A stretch of DNA of 8,689 bases from Clostridia bacterium (GCA_017390225.1 JAFPCL010000130.1:1-8689), one strand, 5' to 3'. Positions 1 to 6,609 are shown, counted from the first letter of the stretch. A program made the numbers and translations. Notes: generated from the sequence alone by a model not told the origin.

Positions 1-61
1 GGCTCAAACCCGCGACCCCCAGCTTGGAAGGCTAGTGCTCTATCAACTGAGCTATTTCCGC
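1..61 (-). tRNA. tRNA-Gly (anticodon UCC), 3' end cut off by window edge
   Basis: Read on the minus strand from base 61, the sequence has a 5' acceptor strand GCGGAAA, a D arm GCTC/GAGC, an anticodon stem CTAGC/GCTGG closing the 7-base loop CTTCCAA, and the start of a T arm (GCGGG then TTTGAGC). Loop positions 34-36 read TCC, which decodes glycine GGA/GGN. The 3' T-stem strand and 3' acceptor strand lie to the left of base 1. The visible arms pair normally (one G-T in the anticodon stem), so this looks functional. It would be transcribed leftward, directly after the tRNA-Tyr-like fragment, 18 bases away, as in a tRNA cluster. Confidence 0.93.
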
Positions 62-79
62 AAAAAACTCCCTTGAGAG

Positions 80-117
80 TGGGTGGTGATGGATTCGAAC
101 CACCGAAGTCGAAAGAG
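80..117 (-). tRNA. 3' fragment of a tRNA, probably tRNA-Tyr (broken)
   Basis: On the minus strand, bases 104-88 form a complete T arm: stem GGTGG, loop TTCGAAT, stem CCATC, with one G-T pair. It is followed by a 3' acceptor strand ACCACCC and discriminator A ending at base 80, with no encoded CCA. Upstream, CTTTCGACTTC resembles the long variable arm and the TTCGGTGGTTCGAATCC block typical of bacterial tRNA-Tyr. No matching 5' acceptor (GGGTGGT), D arm or anticodon arm follows. From about base 112-120 the sequence instead becomes the coding sequence of the ispH part on the other strand. The right edge of the fragment is therefore approximate. Another class II tRNA (Ser, Leu) is possible but fits the T arm less well. 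As it stands this cannot make a working tRNA. Confidence 0.7.
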
Positions 118-134
118 AAGATATTTCCAATGAA

Positions 135-1670
135 ATGCCTCGAAAATCGTTATGTGTTGTAGCACAAACCACAATTCATCGAAATTTATGGAATTTTTTT
201 AGAGAATTTTTAAAAAGTACTTGCCAAAACCCCCTTTTATTTGATACAATATGTTCTGCGACCAATCTGCGACAGACGGAAGCCGCTTCGCTGGCGAAAA
301 ATTCCGATGTCTGCATCGTCATAGGTGGAAAGCACAGTTCCAACACTTGTAAGCTTGCGGCTATCTGCAGGGAGCACTGCGAGCAAACCTTCCACATTCA
401 AGTGGCTTCGGAGCTGCCGGACAACCTACACGGTTCTCGCATCGGGATCACTGCGGGTGCTTCAACACCGGATTGGATCATAAAGGAGGTTCTAAGAACA
501 ATGGAAGAAAAGGAAATTAAGCAGGAAATGGGGCAGGAGGAGGCACTGTTTGCCACAGCAATTGATGAAACCTGCAAACCGCTGCGCACGGGAGATGTCG
601 TGCAAGGCAGAGTTATTCAGATCACGCCCACAGAGGTTATTGTGGATATCGGCTTTAAGGCTGACGGTGTAATTCCCGTTGGTGAGTTGTCTGAGGATAC
701 AACCATGAATCCCGAAGACATCGTGAAAGTCGACGACGTTATCGACGTTTTTGTCGTACGTGTAAATGATGGGGAAGGAACGGTTACGCTTTCCAAGAAG
801 AAAATGGACAGCATTCGTGGCTGGAAAATATTGGAGGAGGCGTATGAGAACAAAACCGTGCTTCACGGCAAAGTTACCGCAACCGTCAACGGCGGCATTA
901 TTGTTGTCTCAGAAGGCGTATCTGTTTTCGTTCCTGCATCTCTTGCCAATGACAGATATTTGAAGAATTTGGACAGCTTGGTTGGTAAAGAGGTTCCTTT
1001 TATTATCATTAATATGGAACAAAGACGCAGAAAAATCGTCGGTAATGTTAAGGCAGTTCTGCAAGAAGAAAACAAGCGTCGCTCCGATGCATTCTGGGCC
1101 GAAGTGGAAGTCGGTAAGAAGTATGTCGGTGAAGTTAAGAGCGTTATGCCCTTCGGTGTATTCGTTGATATCGGCGGTGTACAGGGTCTGGTTCACGTTT
1201 CCGAACTGTCCTGGCAGCGCGTGAAGAATCCTGCAGACGTTATGAAGGAAGGCGATCAGGTCGAAGTATTCGTTATTGAAGCAAAGAGAGCCGATCCCGA
1301 AAACGGTCAGAAGAACGATCGTATCTCTTTGGGTTATCGTAAGCCCGAAGACAATCCTTGGATCATCGCAGAAAATGAACTTCATGTCGGCGATGTTCGT
1401 CAGGTTAAGGTTGTCAAGAATATGGATTTCGGTACCTTTGTTGAGGTTATCCCCGGCATTGAAGGTCTGATTCACATTTCTCAGATTGCCAACTATCGTG
1501 TGAAGAAGCCTTCCGATGAACTGACCGTCGGTCAGGTTGTGGATGCACAAATCACCGATATCAATTTCGAAACCAAGAAAATCAGCTTGAGCATCCGTGC
1601 TCTTCTGCCCGCACCCGAAGTTGCACCCGAAGCAGAAGCTCCCGCTACGGAAGAAACCGATGCTGAATAA
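135..1670 (+). CDS. ispH-rpsA: IspH C-terminal half fused to ribosomal protein S1 (5'-truncated fusion gene)
   Basis: Residues 1-121 match the C-terminal half of 4-hydroxy-3-methylbut-2-enyl diphosphate reductase (IspH/LytB), the last enzyme of the MEP isoprenoid pathway. Visible are VVAQTT (8-13), TICSATNLRQ with the third iron-sulfur cysteine (C40), GGKHSSNT (64-71) and ITAGASTPDW (105-114). The N-terminal half, with the first two cluster cysteines, is absent: by comparison with E. coli IspH (C197) about 155 residues are missing, so reductase activity is not expected from this copy. Residues 151-495 hold four S1 RNA-binding domains (about 151-222, 241-310, 325-408, 416-490), followed by an acidic Ala/Glu/Pro tail. 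S1 helps the ribosome hold mRNA. IspH-S1 fusions are known in Clostridia. The frame stays open upstream to base 90, through the tRNA-like fragment, without a convincing start. The ATG at 135 has no good ribosome binding site and is probably an internal methionine of a longer gene. Confidence 0.93.
   Translation: MPRKSLCVVAQTTIHRNLWNFFREFLKSTCQNPLLFDTICSATNLRQTEAASLAKNSDVCIVIGGKHSSNTCKLAAICREHCEQTFHIQVASELPDNLHGSRIGITAGASTPDWIIKEVLRTMEEKEIKQEMGQEEALFATAIDETCKPLRTGDVVQGRVIQITPTEVIVDIGFKADGVIPVGELSEDTTMNPEDIVKVDDVIDVFVVRVNDGEGTVTLSKKKMDSIRGWKILEEAYENKTVLHGKVTATVNGGIIVVSEGVSVFVPASLANDRYLKNLDSLVGKEVPFIIINMEQRRRKIVGNVKAVLQEENKRRSDAFWAEVEVGKKYVGEVKSVMPFGVFVDIGGVQGLVHVSELSWQRVKNPADVMKEGDQVEVFVIEAKRADPENGQKNDRISLGYRKPEDNPWIIAENELHVGDVRQVKVVKNMDFGTFVEVIPGIEGLIHISQIANYRVKKPSDELTVGQVVDAQITDINFETKKISLSIRALLPAPEVAPEAEAPATEETDAE
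482..503 (+). promoter_or_regulatory. Internal Shine-Dalgarno and in-frame ATG for independent S1 synthesis
   Basis: AAAGGAGG (482-489) lies 11 bases before an ATG at 501 that is in frame with the ispH part. The ATG falls exactly at the junction between the IspH end (WIIKEVLRT) and the S1 leader (MEEKEIKQEM). This is a far better start signal than the one at 135. It suggests that S1 alone (389 aa) can be translated from within the fusion mRNA, giving more S1 than IspH-S1. Because the site also codes protein, part of its match could be chance, but its strength and position at the domain border argue for function. Confidence 0.6.
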
Positions 1671-1691
1671 TTGTTTTTGTGAAAAAACAAT
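1670..1691 (+). terminator. AT-only hairpin after the ispH-rpsA stop codon (weak terminator candidate)
   Basis: ATTGTTTTT (1670-1678) and AAAAACAAT (1683-1691) form a perfect 9-bp stem around a GTGA loop, beginning at the last base of the stop codon. The stem has one G-C pair and no U-tract follows it, so it is a poor intrinsic terminator on the plus strand. It may only protect the 3' end or be incidental AT-rich sequence. It sits just before the next gene's promoter, where termination would be expected. Confidence 0.3.
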
Positions 1692-1709
1692 AAAAACCAC
1701 AAAAAACAG

Positions 1710-1738
1710 TTGACAAATTGCACTGATTTTTGTATAAT
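1710..1738 (+). promoter_or_regulatory. Consensus sigma-A promoter for the LamG/CuAO-N gene
   Basis: TTGACA (1710-1715) and TATAAT (1733-1738) are both perfect consensus hexamers separated by exactly 17 bases. Transcription should start near 1745, giving a leader of about 55 bases. This is as strong as a housekeeping promoter gets from core elements alone. It agrees with the strongly preferred codons of the gene behind it. Confidence 0.92.
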
Positions 1739-1744
1739 ATGTTT

Positions 1745-1766
1745 ACACCCCGTAAAATACGGGTGT
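1745..1766 (+). other. 5'-terminal mRNA hairpin in the leader of the LamG gene
   Basis: ACACCCCGTA (1745-1754) pairs with TACGGGTGT (1758-1766) around a three-base loop, with one extra C bulged on the left arm. The predicted transcription start (about 1745) coincides with the first base of the stem, so the mRNA would begin in a GC-rich hairpin. Structures at the extreme 5' end are known to slow mRNA decay in other bacteria; that role here is inference. The ribosome binding site lies 19 bases beyond the hairpin and stays free. Confidence 0.6.
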
Positions 1767-1799
1767 GAAATAATCACAATATTTTGGAGGTTGAAGAAA

Positions 1800-3089
1800 A
1801 TGTTCAAGAAAGTTCTTTCGGTACTGCTTGCAGGTTCTATGCTGTGCGGTATCACCTGCGCGGTTGCCGGCGCAGAAGAAAAAGTAGATCTGGCAGACGG
1901 TCTGCTGCTGTACTATGCTTTCGATAAGACCGATGCAGTCGGTGTTATTGACAGCACTGCAAACATGAATGATGGTATGCTCGAAGAAGATGCTACTACA
2001 GAAGAAGGCGTTCTGAAGCTGGATGCTGCAGGTTACGTTACTCTTCCCGAAGCTATCCTTGATGAATGCGAAGATTTGACCATCGCTTTCTGGGTAAAGG
2101 CTAAGTCCGCTGAACAGTGGTCTCGTTACGTATCCTTCGGTAATGGTGCAAACACCTACCTCATCATCAGCCCCTTCTTCGATCTGGGTTGGGAAATGCG
2201 TGCAGGCGATATGCCCGAACGTGCTGAAGAACTGAACCTGATCGCAGGTTCCGACAGAAATAAGGGTCTGTCCATGGGTCTGACTCAGGACGGTATCCAC
2301 ATGGCACAGAGTGTTGGTCGTTCCGAAAGCTTCGACCTGATCGATCAGTGGGCACACATCTGCGTTACCCTGAACGGCGATCTGGCTACCTTCTATCTGA
2401 ACGGCGAAGTTATCGGCACCAACGATAAGTTCACCAACAACCCCAGCAACCTGGCTGATTCCGCTCTCGGTGCATTCGATACCACTGACAACTACATCGG
2501 TTACTCCTCTCTGGGTGACCCGATTCCGGATGCTTGGTACGATGAATTCCGTATTTACGACAGAGCTGTTAATGCTGCAGAAGTTGCACAGCTGATGAAG
2601 ATTGCTCCCGGTTTGACCGAAAATGTCACCGGCCCCGAAGTTGAAGCTCCCGTAGAAGCTAAGAAGCCCCTGGTTCTTCAGCTGGATAACCAGAAAGCTT
2701 CCGTAAACGGCGAAATCAAGACCATGGACGTTGTTCCTCAGGTTGTTGAAGGTCGTACTCTGGTTCCCGTTCGTTTCCTGGCTGAATCTGTTGGTGCAGA
2801 AGTTGCTTGGGATGGCGAAACCAGAACTGTTACTCTGGCCACTGCAGATGCTAAGGCTATCACCATCGTTATCGACGAAGCTAAGCTGACCGTTGATGGC
2901 GAAGAAAAGGCTCTGGATGTTCCTGCATCCATCATCGACAGCCGCACCATGCTTCCCCTGCGTGCTATCGTTGAAGCTCTGGGTCAGTACGTACATTGGG
3001 ATAACGACAACAGACTGATCGTTATCACAGAAAGCGAAGCTACCTACACTGCAGAAGAAATCACCGCTCTTGCAGAATTGGTAAAATAA
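1800..3089 (+). CDS. Secreted LamG-domain protein with C-terminal copper amine oxidase N-terminal-type domain
   Basis: The start is ATG 1800 because GGAGG (1786-1790) lies 9 bases upstream; the longer reading from TTG 1710 begins inside the promoter. The 429-aa product has a Sec signal peptide (FKK, hydrophobic core, cleavage probably after AGA, residue 25). It then has a concanavalin-A-like LamG domain at about 31-268, with the diagnostic YDEFRIYDRA (247-256) near its end. An acidic/proline linker (269-290) leads to a copper-amine-oxidase-N1-type domain (about 291-412), made of two similar halves: RTLVPVRFLAE...VAWDGETRTVTL and RTMLPLRAIVE...VHWDNDNRLIVI. That family name is historical: no oxidase catalytic domain is present and no enzyme activity is implied. 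LamG folds often bind sugars or proteins. No membrane segment, sortase motif or lipobox is seen. The gene has its own promoter and terminator, and its codons (GAA, GGT, CTG, GTT, AAC, ATC) look like those of a highly expressed gene. Confidence 0.93.
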   Translation: MFKKVLSVLLAGSMLCGITCAVAGAEEKVDLADGLLLYYAFDKTDAVGVIDSTANMNDGMLEEDATTEEGVLKLDAAGYVTLPEAILDECEDLTIAFWVKAKSAEQWSRYVSFGNGANTYLIISPFFDLGWEMRAGDMPERAEELNLIAGSDRNKGLSMGLTQDGIHMAQSVGRSESFDLIDQWAHICVTLNGDLATFYLNGEVIGTNDKFTNNPSNLADSALGAFDTTDNYIGYSSLGDPIPDAWYDEFRIYDRAVNAAEVAQLMKIAPGLTENVTGPEVEAPVEAKKPLVLQLDNQKASVNGEIKTMDVVPQVVEGRTLVPVRFLAESVGAEVAWDGETRTVTLATADAKAITIVIDEAKLTVDGEEKALDVPASIIDSRTMLPLRAIVEALGQYVHWDNDNRLIVITESEATYTAEEITALAELVK

Positions 3090-3105
3090 GTTTTATTTAA
3101 CGAAT

Positions 3106-3137
3106 AAAAAGGAGTCGTTTTATACGGCTCCTTTTTT
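3106..3137 (+). terminator. Intrinsic terminator of the LamG gene
   Basis: GGAGTCG (3111-3117) pairs with CGGCTCC (3125-3131), with one G-T wobble, around a 7-base loop. Six T follow (3132-3137) and an A-run precedes the stem. It starts 17 bases after the stop codon and separates this unit from the giant-protein genes. Confidence 0.92.
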
Positions 3138-3153
3138 GTGTTGTTTAGAAAGG

Positions 3154-3225
3154 ATGATTTTTTAGCAGGATTTTGTGTTTTCGTTGAAAGCAGATAAATT
3201 TTTACCAAGAAAACAAAAAAATCAT
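3154..3225. repeat. Distant 10-bp inverted repeat in the intergenic region
   Basis: ATGATTTTTT (3154-3163) and AAAAAATCAT (3216-3225) are exact reverse complements 52 bases apart, upstream of the promoter at 3244. They could mark a protein-binding site or a large loop, but the sequence is very AT-rich, so chance is quite possible. The rest of the interval 3138-3243 holds no ORF or other recognisable element. Confidence 0.25.
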
Positions 3226-3243
3226 TAAAATTTATAAAAAGTA

Positions 3244-3272
3244 TTGCTATAAAAAGTTAATTGTGCTATATT
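3244..3272 (+). promoter_or_regulatory. Extended -10 promoter for the tandem giant-protein genes
   Basis: TTGCTA (3244-3249) and TATATT (3267-3272) are separated by 17 bases, and TGC directly before the -10 gives the extended -10 motif TGNTATATT. The predicted start near 3279 leaves an untranslated leader of about 88 bases. I see no recognisable riboswitch or strong hairpin in it. No comparable promoter is visible before the second giant gene, so this one probably serves both. Confidence 0.7.
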
Positions 3273-3348
3273 TTAAATATAGATTTTCATCGTATAGCTT
3301 TACATCATGATTGTGCAACCAAAGATACAATGGTGAAAAATCAAATTT

Positions 3349-3355
3349 AAAGGAG
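3349..3355 (+). promoter_or_regulatory. Ribosome binding site of the first giant gene
   Basis: AAAGGAG (3349-3355) sits 11 bases before ATG 3367. The following codons encode a classic signal peptide, so this fixes the start. Confidence 0.75.
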
Positions 3356-3366
3356 AGATGTAATCT

Positions 3367-6300
3367 ATGCAACGAGCAAAAACCCATGTTATGATTTCTA
3401 TTTTTCTTATGTCGTTTATTTATCTTTTCGGCATTCGTATTCAAGCAGAAATTACCACCTTTACATTAAATAATAGCGCACGTATTGTTGTCGGTGGTGC
3501 GGTTACTTCTACCATTTCTTTAGGAAGTATTCTTGAGGGTGATTCGGTGCTGTTTAGCGGCACCTGCGTCGGCGAAAAATTGGGAGATTTGACCTTGGCA
3601 TGTGATAAATCAGGAAATGATACCATTTGGACGGATAGCGGTTCAGAACATATGGGTAATAGACTCGGTGTTGTCACAGCGACTGATGAAAATTGGAGTA
3701 TGTCGGTTGGTCAGGAGTATACTTTTGAAAAGCCCGGACTTTACCGCATTTTCTGCTGGTCTTACGGGGTTCCGGGACCTATGACATATATCCAGGTGCG
3801 TCCGAAAAAACCCGGAATTCCAACCAATGTGAAAATCAATGGTGGCGGTTTGGTGAATGGTGCAGATTTTTTTGCATCGGGCAAAGATACGCTTACACTG
3901 AACTATACACTCAATTGGGATGCGGTTACATCTTATGTCAGTATTGGTGAGTACCATTCAGGTACAAATTGGCCGGACGTTACAGGTTGGGCAGGTAAGG
4001 AAACTGGGTTGGGAACCAATCGGGTTGTGACCATAAGTATTGATATATTTGATTTGATGCAAAAAGCACAGTTGGGCAACGGAACGTATCGTCTTTGTAT
4101 TTATGCCGGTAGCGGCAGAGGCGGAAAGTCAAGTGCGTATATCATATGGATTCGTGTCGGATGGACACTCAAGGCGGGGTCGTATTCCGGCGGAACACTC
4201 ACCATTGCCAATGCAAACAACGCAAATGAAAAATATGCAACGACTTCAGCGGGCACATTTTTATTCCAAAACAAGCCCTTTAAGATTACTGCAAAGCCAA
4301 GTTCAGGTTATTATTTGGAAAAGGTTGTAATCACCAAGCGGCACTACACGAGTAAAACCACCTATACGGACACCGATGTGACACAGTACAGCACGCCTAC
4401 GCAGAGTCAATATCAAAGTGGATCCATATGCTATCATGCGGTGGGGAACAATTCTTATATTACGCCATCTGTTGATGAAGTTATTGTAACGCCGTATTTT
4501 GTGAAGCAAAAAACACTGGCGGTATCGGTTGCCAATATAGATCGTGTGTATGAGGATCTGGATTTCAATGGCATTATGGTGGTATCTTATGCAAATTCCG
4601 GTACGGTGCAGTATGGAACGTCCACGAGCTATGGTTATACTGCAAAAGTGACACAGAGTGACGGGCAGATTCAGCTCAGTGGCGTCAAAAGAAAAAATGT
4701 GGGTACCACGACGGTGTATTGGCGCGTATATGTGGACGAAACGTATCAGGTGAAAACCGGTAGCTTTACCATTACTGTTACGCAGAGGCCGATTGATGTT
4801 ATTGCCTACAACCAAACAATTACCTATGGTTCATCTATCGATATGGCACATACTTCTGCCATGGCAAGTGGCGTTGCTATGTATCATGTGATAACCGCCG
4901 TTACGCTAACGCCGTCAACCGGGAGTGTGACTTCGAATGGAACCATTACGCCGTCGGCTGCCACAATCTATAATGCGAACAGAACGGAAAATACGACAAG
5001 TCAGTACAAGATTAATTATATAGCGGGAAAGCTTGTTATCAATAAAAAAGAACTTACGCCCACGGTAAATGCCAATAATAAGACCTATGACGGCACGGCC
5101 GTCGGTGGAGGCAGTATTTCTCTTAAAGGGGTTGTAAGTGGTGATACGGTGACGGCGACAGCAACATCTTATACCTTCGACAGCAAAAATATCGGCACAG
5201 GGAAAACCGTTACAGCTTTGGGCATTACTTTAAGCGGGGCATCAAGCGGAAACTATTTCGTCGCTTCTTCTGCTACGGGGACAGCGAATATCACGGCTAT
5301 GACCTTGTCCTACAGAGTCCATGCCAACGATAAAGTTTATGACGGCACCACCGATGCTGTGGGAAGCATTGAGCTTACCAATAAAATCAGCGGAGATTCT
5401 GTTTCTGCGACTGCCGAAAGCTACACCTTTGCCGATAAAAATGTCGGCATGGACAAAATCGTAACGGCAAACAATATTACTCTTTCGGGGACAGATGCAA
5501 AAAACTACACGATTGTATCCCACGGCAATGGTGTTGCCGACATCACAGCTAAAATCATTATTCCTCATGTCACAGCAAACAATAAAACCTACGATGCAAC
5601 GACCGATATTTATGACGGCACATTATATTTAGACGGAATCATCGGCAAGGATGTGGTAGCGCTTCAAGCAGAAAACTTTGCTTTCGACAGCCCCCTTCCG
5701 GGCGAAAGAAATGCCGTTGCCACAGAGCTGTACCTTATCGGCACGGATAAAGACAACTATGTTCTTTCGACCAATACCTGCTCTGTTCCTGCTACGATTT
5801 CTCCGTATGGTGCAATTACCGTTTCTTGTGTTTCTCCTTATATCAACACGGCACAAGCCTCTTTCATGCAAACTGCTATCCAACAAATTCTTCCCTTTAC
5901 ACTTCCGAGCGGATGCACCTACACATACGGCAATGGCACTTTTGGCACGGCAACAACCGATTATACCCGTACCGAAGATTTCTATGATGCTTTGGGAAAA
6001 ATCACCGACACCTTCTCGGTGAATATCTTGATTGATGGCATCACCGTTGTCTACGGTAACATGAATGTCACCACCGGCACCAATACCGTATACGGCGACA
6101 ATCAGTATACAAACGTCAATCTTCTATCCTCTTCCATTTTAAAATTTGACACGCCTTGGACTACCGATGCATCTCACAATGCATCCATCGAAACCAATTC
6201 TCCCACTAATGTCACCTTCCGTGTGTATCTTCGCCAAGGAGAAAAACTGAATGTGGGTACAAACATTGGACTTTATTATGGTAGAGTCGATATTACTGTT

Positions 6301-6609
6301 AAGCAGGGCAACAGAGAACAAGCCAAGGATAAAATTGATGCCTTTTTTACGGTTTCCTATGAAGAAGAATACACCATTTCTAATATGCACTCTTCCGTAG
6401 TGCAAGATGAAATCAACGCAACCCGCGGTGATTTCTGGAGTGCGGTTCCTGAATTTATTGCCGCAACAGACGCTCTTTACAATGTCACAATGCGTGTCGC
6501 CGGTTCATCCTATCTTTTAGATGCGGAATATGGGCTTGGTAATATGTATGCCGGAAATTCTCCGGCAAATCTGCCCAAAACAACACTGTGCTATATATCA
6601 ATTTACTAA
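3367..6609 (+). CDS. Giant secreted modular protein with MBG-like and three YDG repeat domains
   Basis: The 1080-aa product has a signal peptide cleaved probably after IQA (residue 27). Residues 28-147 form a module I do not recognise, with GDLTLACDKSG (74-84) and GLYRIFCWSY (124-133). Residues 148-266 form a second one (TSYVSIGEY, VTGWAGKE, GNGTYRLCIYAG, IIWIRVGW). Residues 267-383 include PSSGYYLEKVVI, reminiscent of InlB-B-type repeats. An Ig-like strand-rich segment follows (384-472, YWRVYVDETY), then an MBG-like module (473-560, YNQTITYGSS) and three YDG domains (563-646, 647-729, 731-813). Their signatures are NKTYDGT, DKVYDGTTD and NKTYDATTD. Residues 814-1080 resemble nothing I know. 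The last residues read NLPKTTLCYISIY: no sortase signal, membrane helix or wall-binding repeat. MBG and YDG modules occur in large bacterial surface proteins and adhesins; an adhesive or matrix role here is inference. A paralogue follows 53 bases downstream. Confidence 0.93.
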   Translation: MQRAKTHVMISIFLMSFIYLFGIRIQAEITTFTLNNSARIVVGGAVTSTISLGSILEGDSVLFSGTCVGEKLGDLTLACDKSGNDTIWTDSGSEHMGNRLGVVTATDENWSMSVGQEYTFEKPGLYRIFCWSYGVPGPMTYIQVRPKKPGIPTNVKINGGGLVNGADFFASGKDTLTLNYTLNWDAVTSYVSIGEYHSGTNWPDVTGWAGKETGLGTNRVVTISIDIFDLMQKAQLGNGTYRLCIYAGSGRGGKSSAYIIWIRVGWTLKAGSYSGGTLTIANANNANEKYATTSAGTFLFQNKPFKITAKPSSGYYLEKVVITKRHYTSKTTYTDTDVTQYSTPTQSQYQSGSICYHAVGNNSYITPSVDEVIVTPYFVKQKTLAVSVANIDRVYEDLDFNGIMVVSYANSGTVQYGTSTSYGYTAKVTQSDGQIQLSGVKRKNVGTTTVYWRVYVDETYQVKTGSFTITVTQRPIDVIAYNQTITYGSSIDMAHTSAMASGVAMYHVITAVTLTPSTGSVTSNGTITPSAATIYNANRTENTTSQYKINYIAGKLVINKKELTPTVNANNKTYDGTAVGGGSISLKGVVSGDTVTATATSYTFDSKNIGTGKTVTALGITLSGASSGNYFVASSATGTANITAMTLSYRVHANDKVYDGTTDAVGSIELTNKISGDSVSATAESYTFADKNVGMDKIVTANNITLSGTDAKNYTIVSHGNGVADITAKIIIPHVTANNKTYDATTDIYDGTLYLDGIIGKDVVALQAENFAFDSPLPGERNAVATELYLIGTDKDNYVLSTNTCSVPATISPYGAITVSCVSPYINTAQASFMQTAIQQILPFTLPSGCTYTYGNGTFGTATTDYTRTEDFYDALGKITDTFSVNILIDGITVVYGNMNVTTGTNTVYGDNQYTNVNLLSSSILKFDTPWTTDASHNASIETNSPTNVTFRVYLRQGEKLNVGTNIGLYYGRVDITVKQGNREQAKDKIDAFFTVSYEEEYTISNMHSSVVQDEINATRGDFWSAVPEFIAATDALYNVTMRVAGSSYLLDAEYGLGNMYAGNSPANLPKTTLCYISIY
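5053..5805 (+). repeat. Three tandem YDG-type domain repeats within the first giant gene
   Basis: Each unit is about 82-84 residues: an (A/N)NNKxYDGTT opening, xGxIxLxxxxxGDxV, SYTFxxKNxG, xxITLSGxxxxNY and a closing ADITA. Units 1 and 2 follow the pattern closely. Unit 3 is more diverged (YDATTD, inserted IYDGT, FDSPLPGER instead of the KN-G turn). Divergence at DNA level shows these are old copies, not a recent expansion. Confidence 0.8.

Noticed and set aside
909..1700. A 263-codon open frame on the minus strand opposite rpsA
   Set aside because: It is the shadow of the S1 coding frame: the plus strand encodes four clear S1 domains, and the minus product shows no domain or signal.
1710..1799. 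N-terminal extension of the LamG protein from TTG 1710
   Set aside because: The extension would start inside the -35 box and upstream of the predicted transcript start. ATG 1800 has a ribosome binding site and begins a clean signal peptide.
1743..2996. A 417-codon open frame on the minus strand opposite the LamG gene
   Set aside because: It has no ribosome binding site, its translation is low-complexity and unlike any family, and it lies exactly opposite a gene with strong codon bias, which often leaves the opposite strand open.
2670..3035. The LamG gene as a copper amine oxidase
   Set aside because: Only the small N-terminal-type domain is present. The catalytic domain with its topaquinone tyrosine and copper-binding histidines is absent.
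4303..4815. A 170-codon minus-strand open frame opposite the first giant gene
   Set aside because: It has no ribosome binding site or recognisable domain, and it lies opposite a well-supported coding frame conserved in the paralogue.
5053..5805. Repeated TATGACGGCAC-type DNA motifs as a CRISPR-like or other DNA repeat array
   Set aside because: They are spaced about 250 bases apart, stay in one reading frame, vary at third codon positions and correspond to the conserved YDG protein signature.
6568..6609. LPKTT near the C-terminus of the first giant protein as a sortase signal
   Set aside because: The fifth position is not Gly, only eight residues follow, and there is no membrane-length hydrophobic stretch or basic tail.
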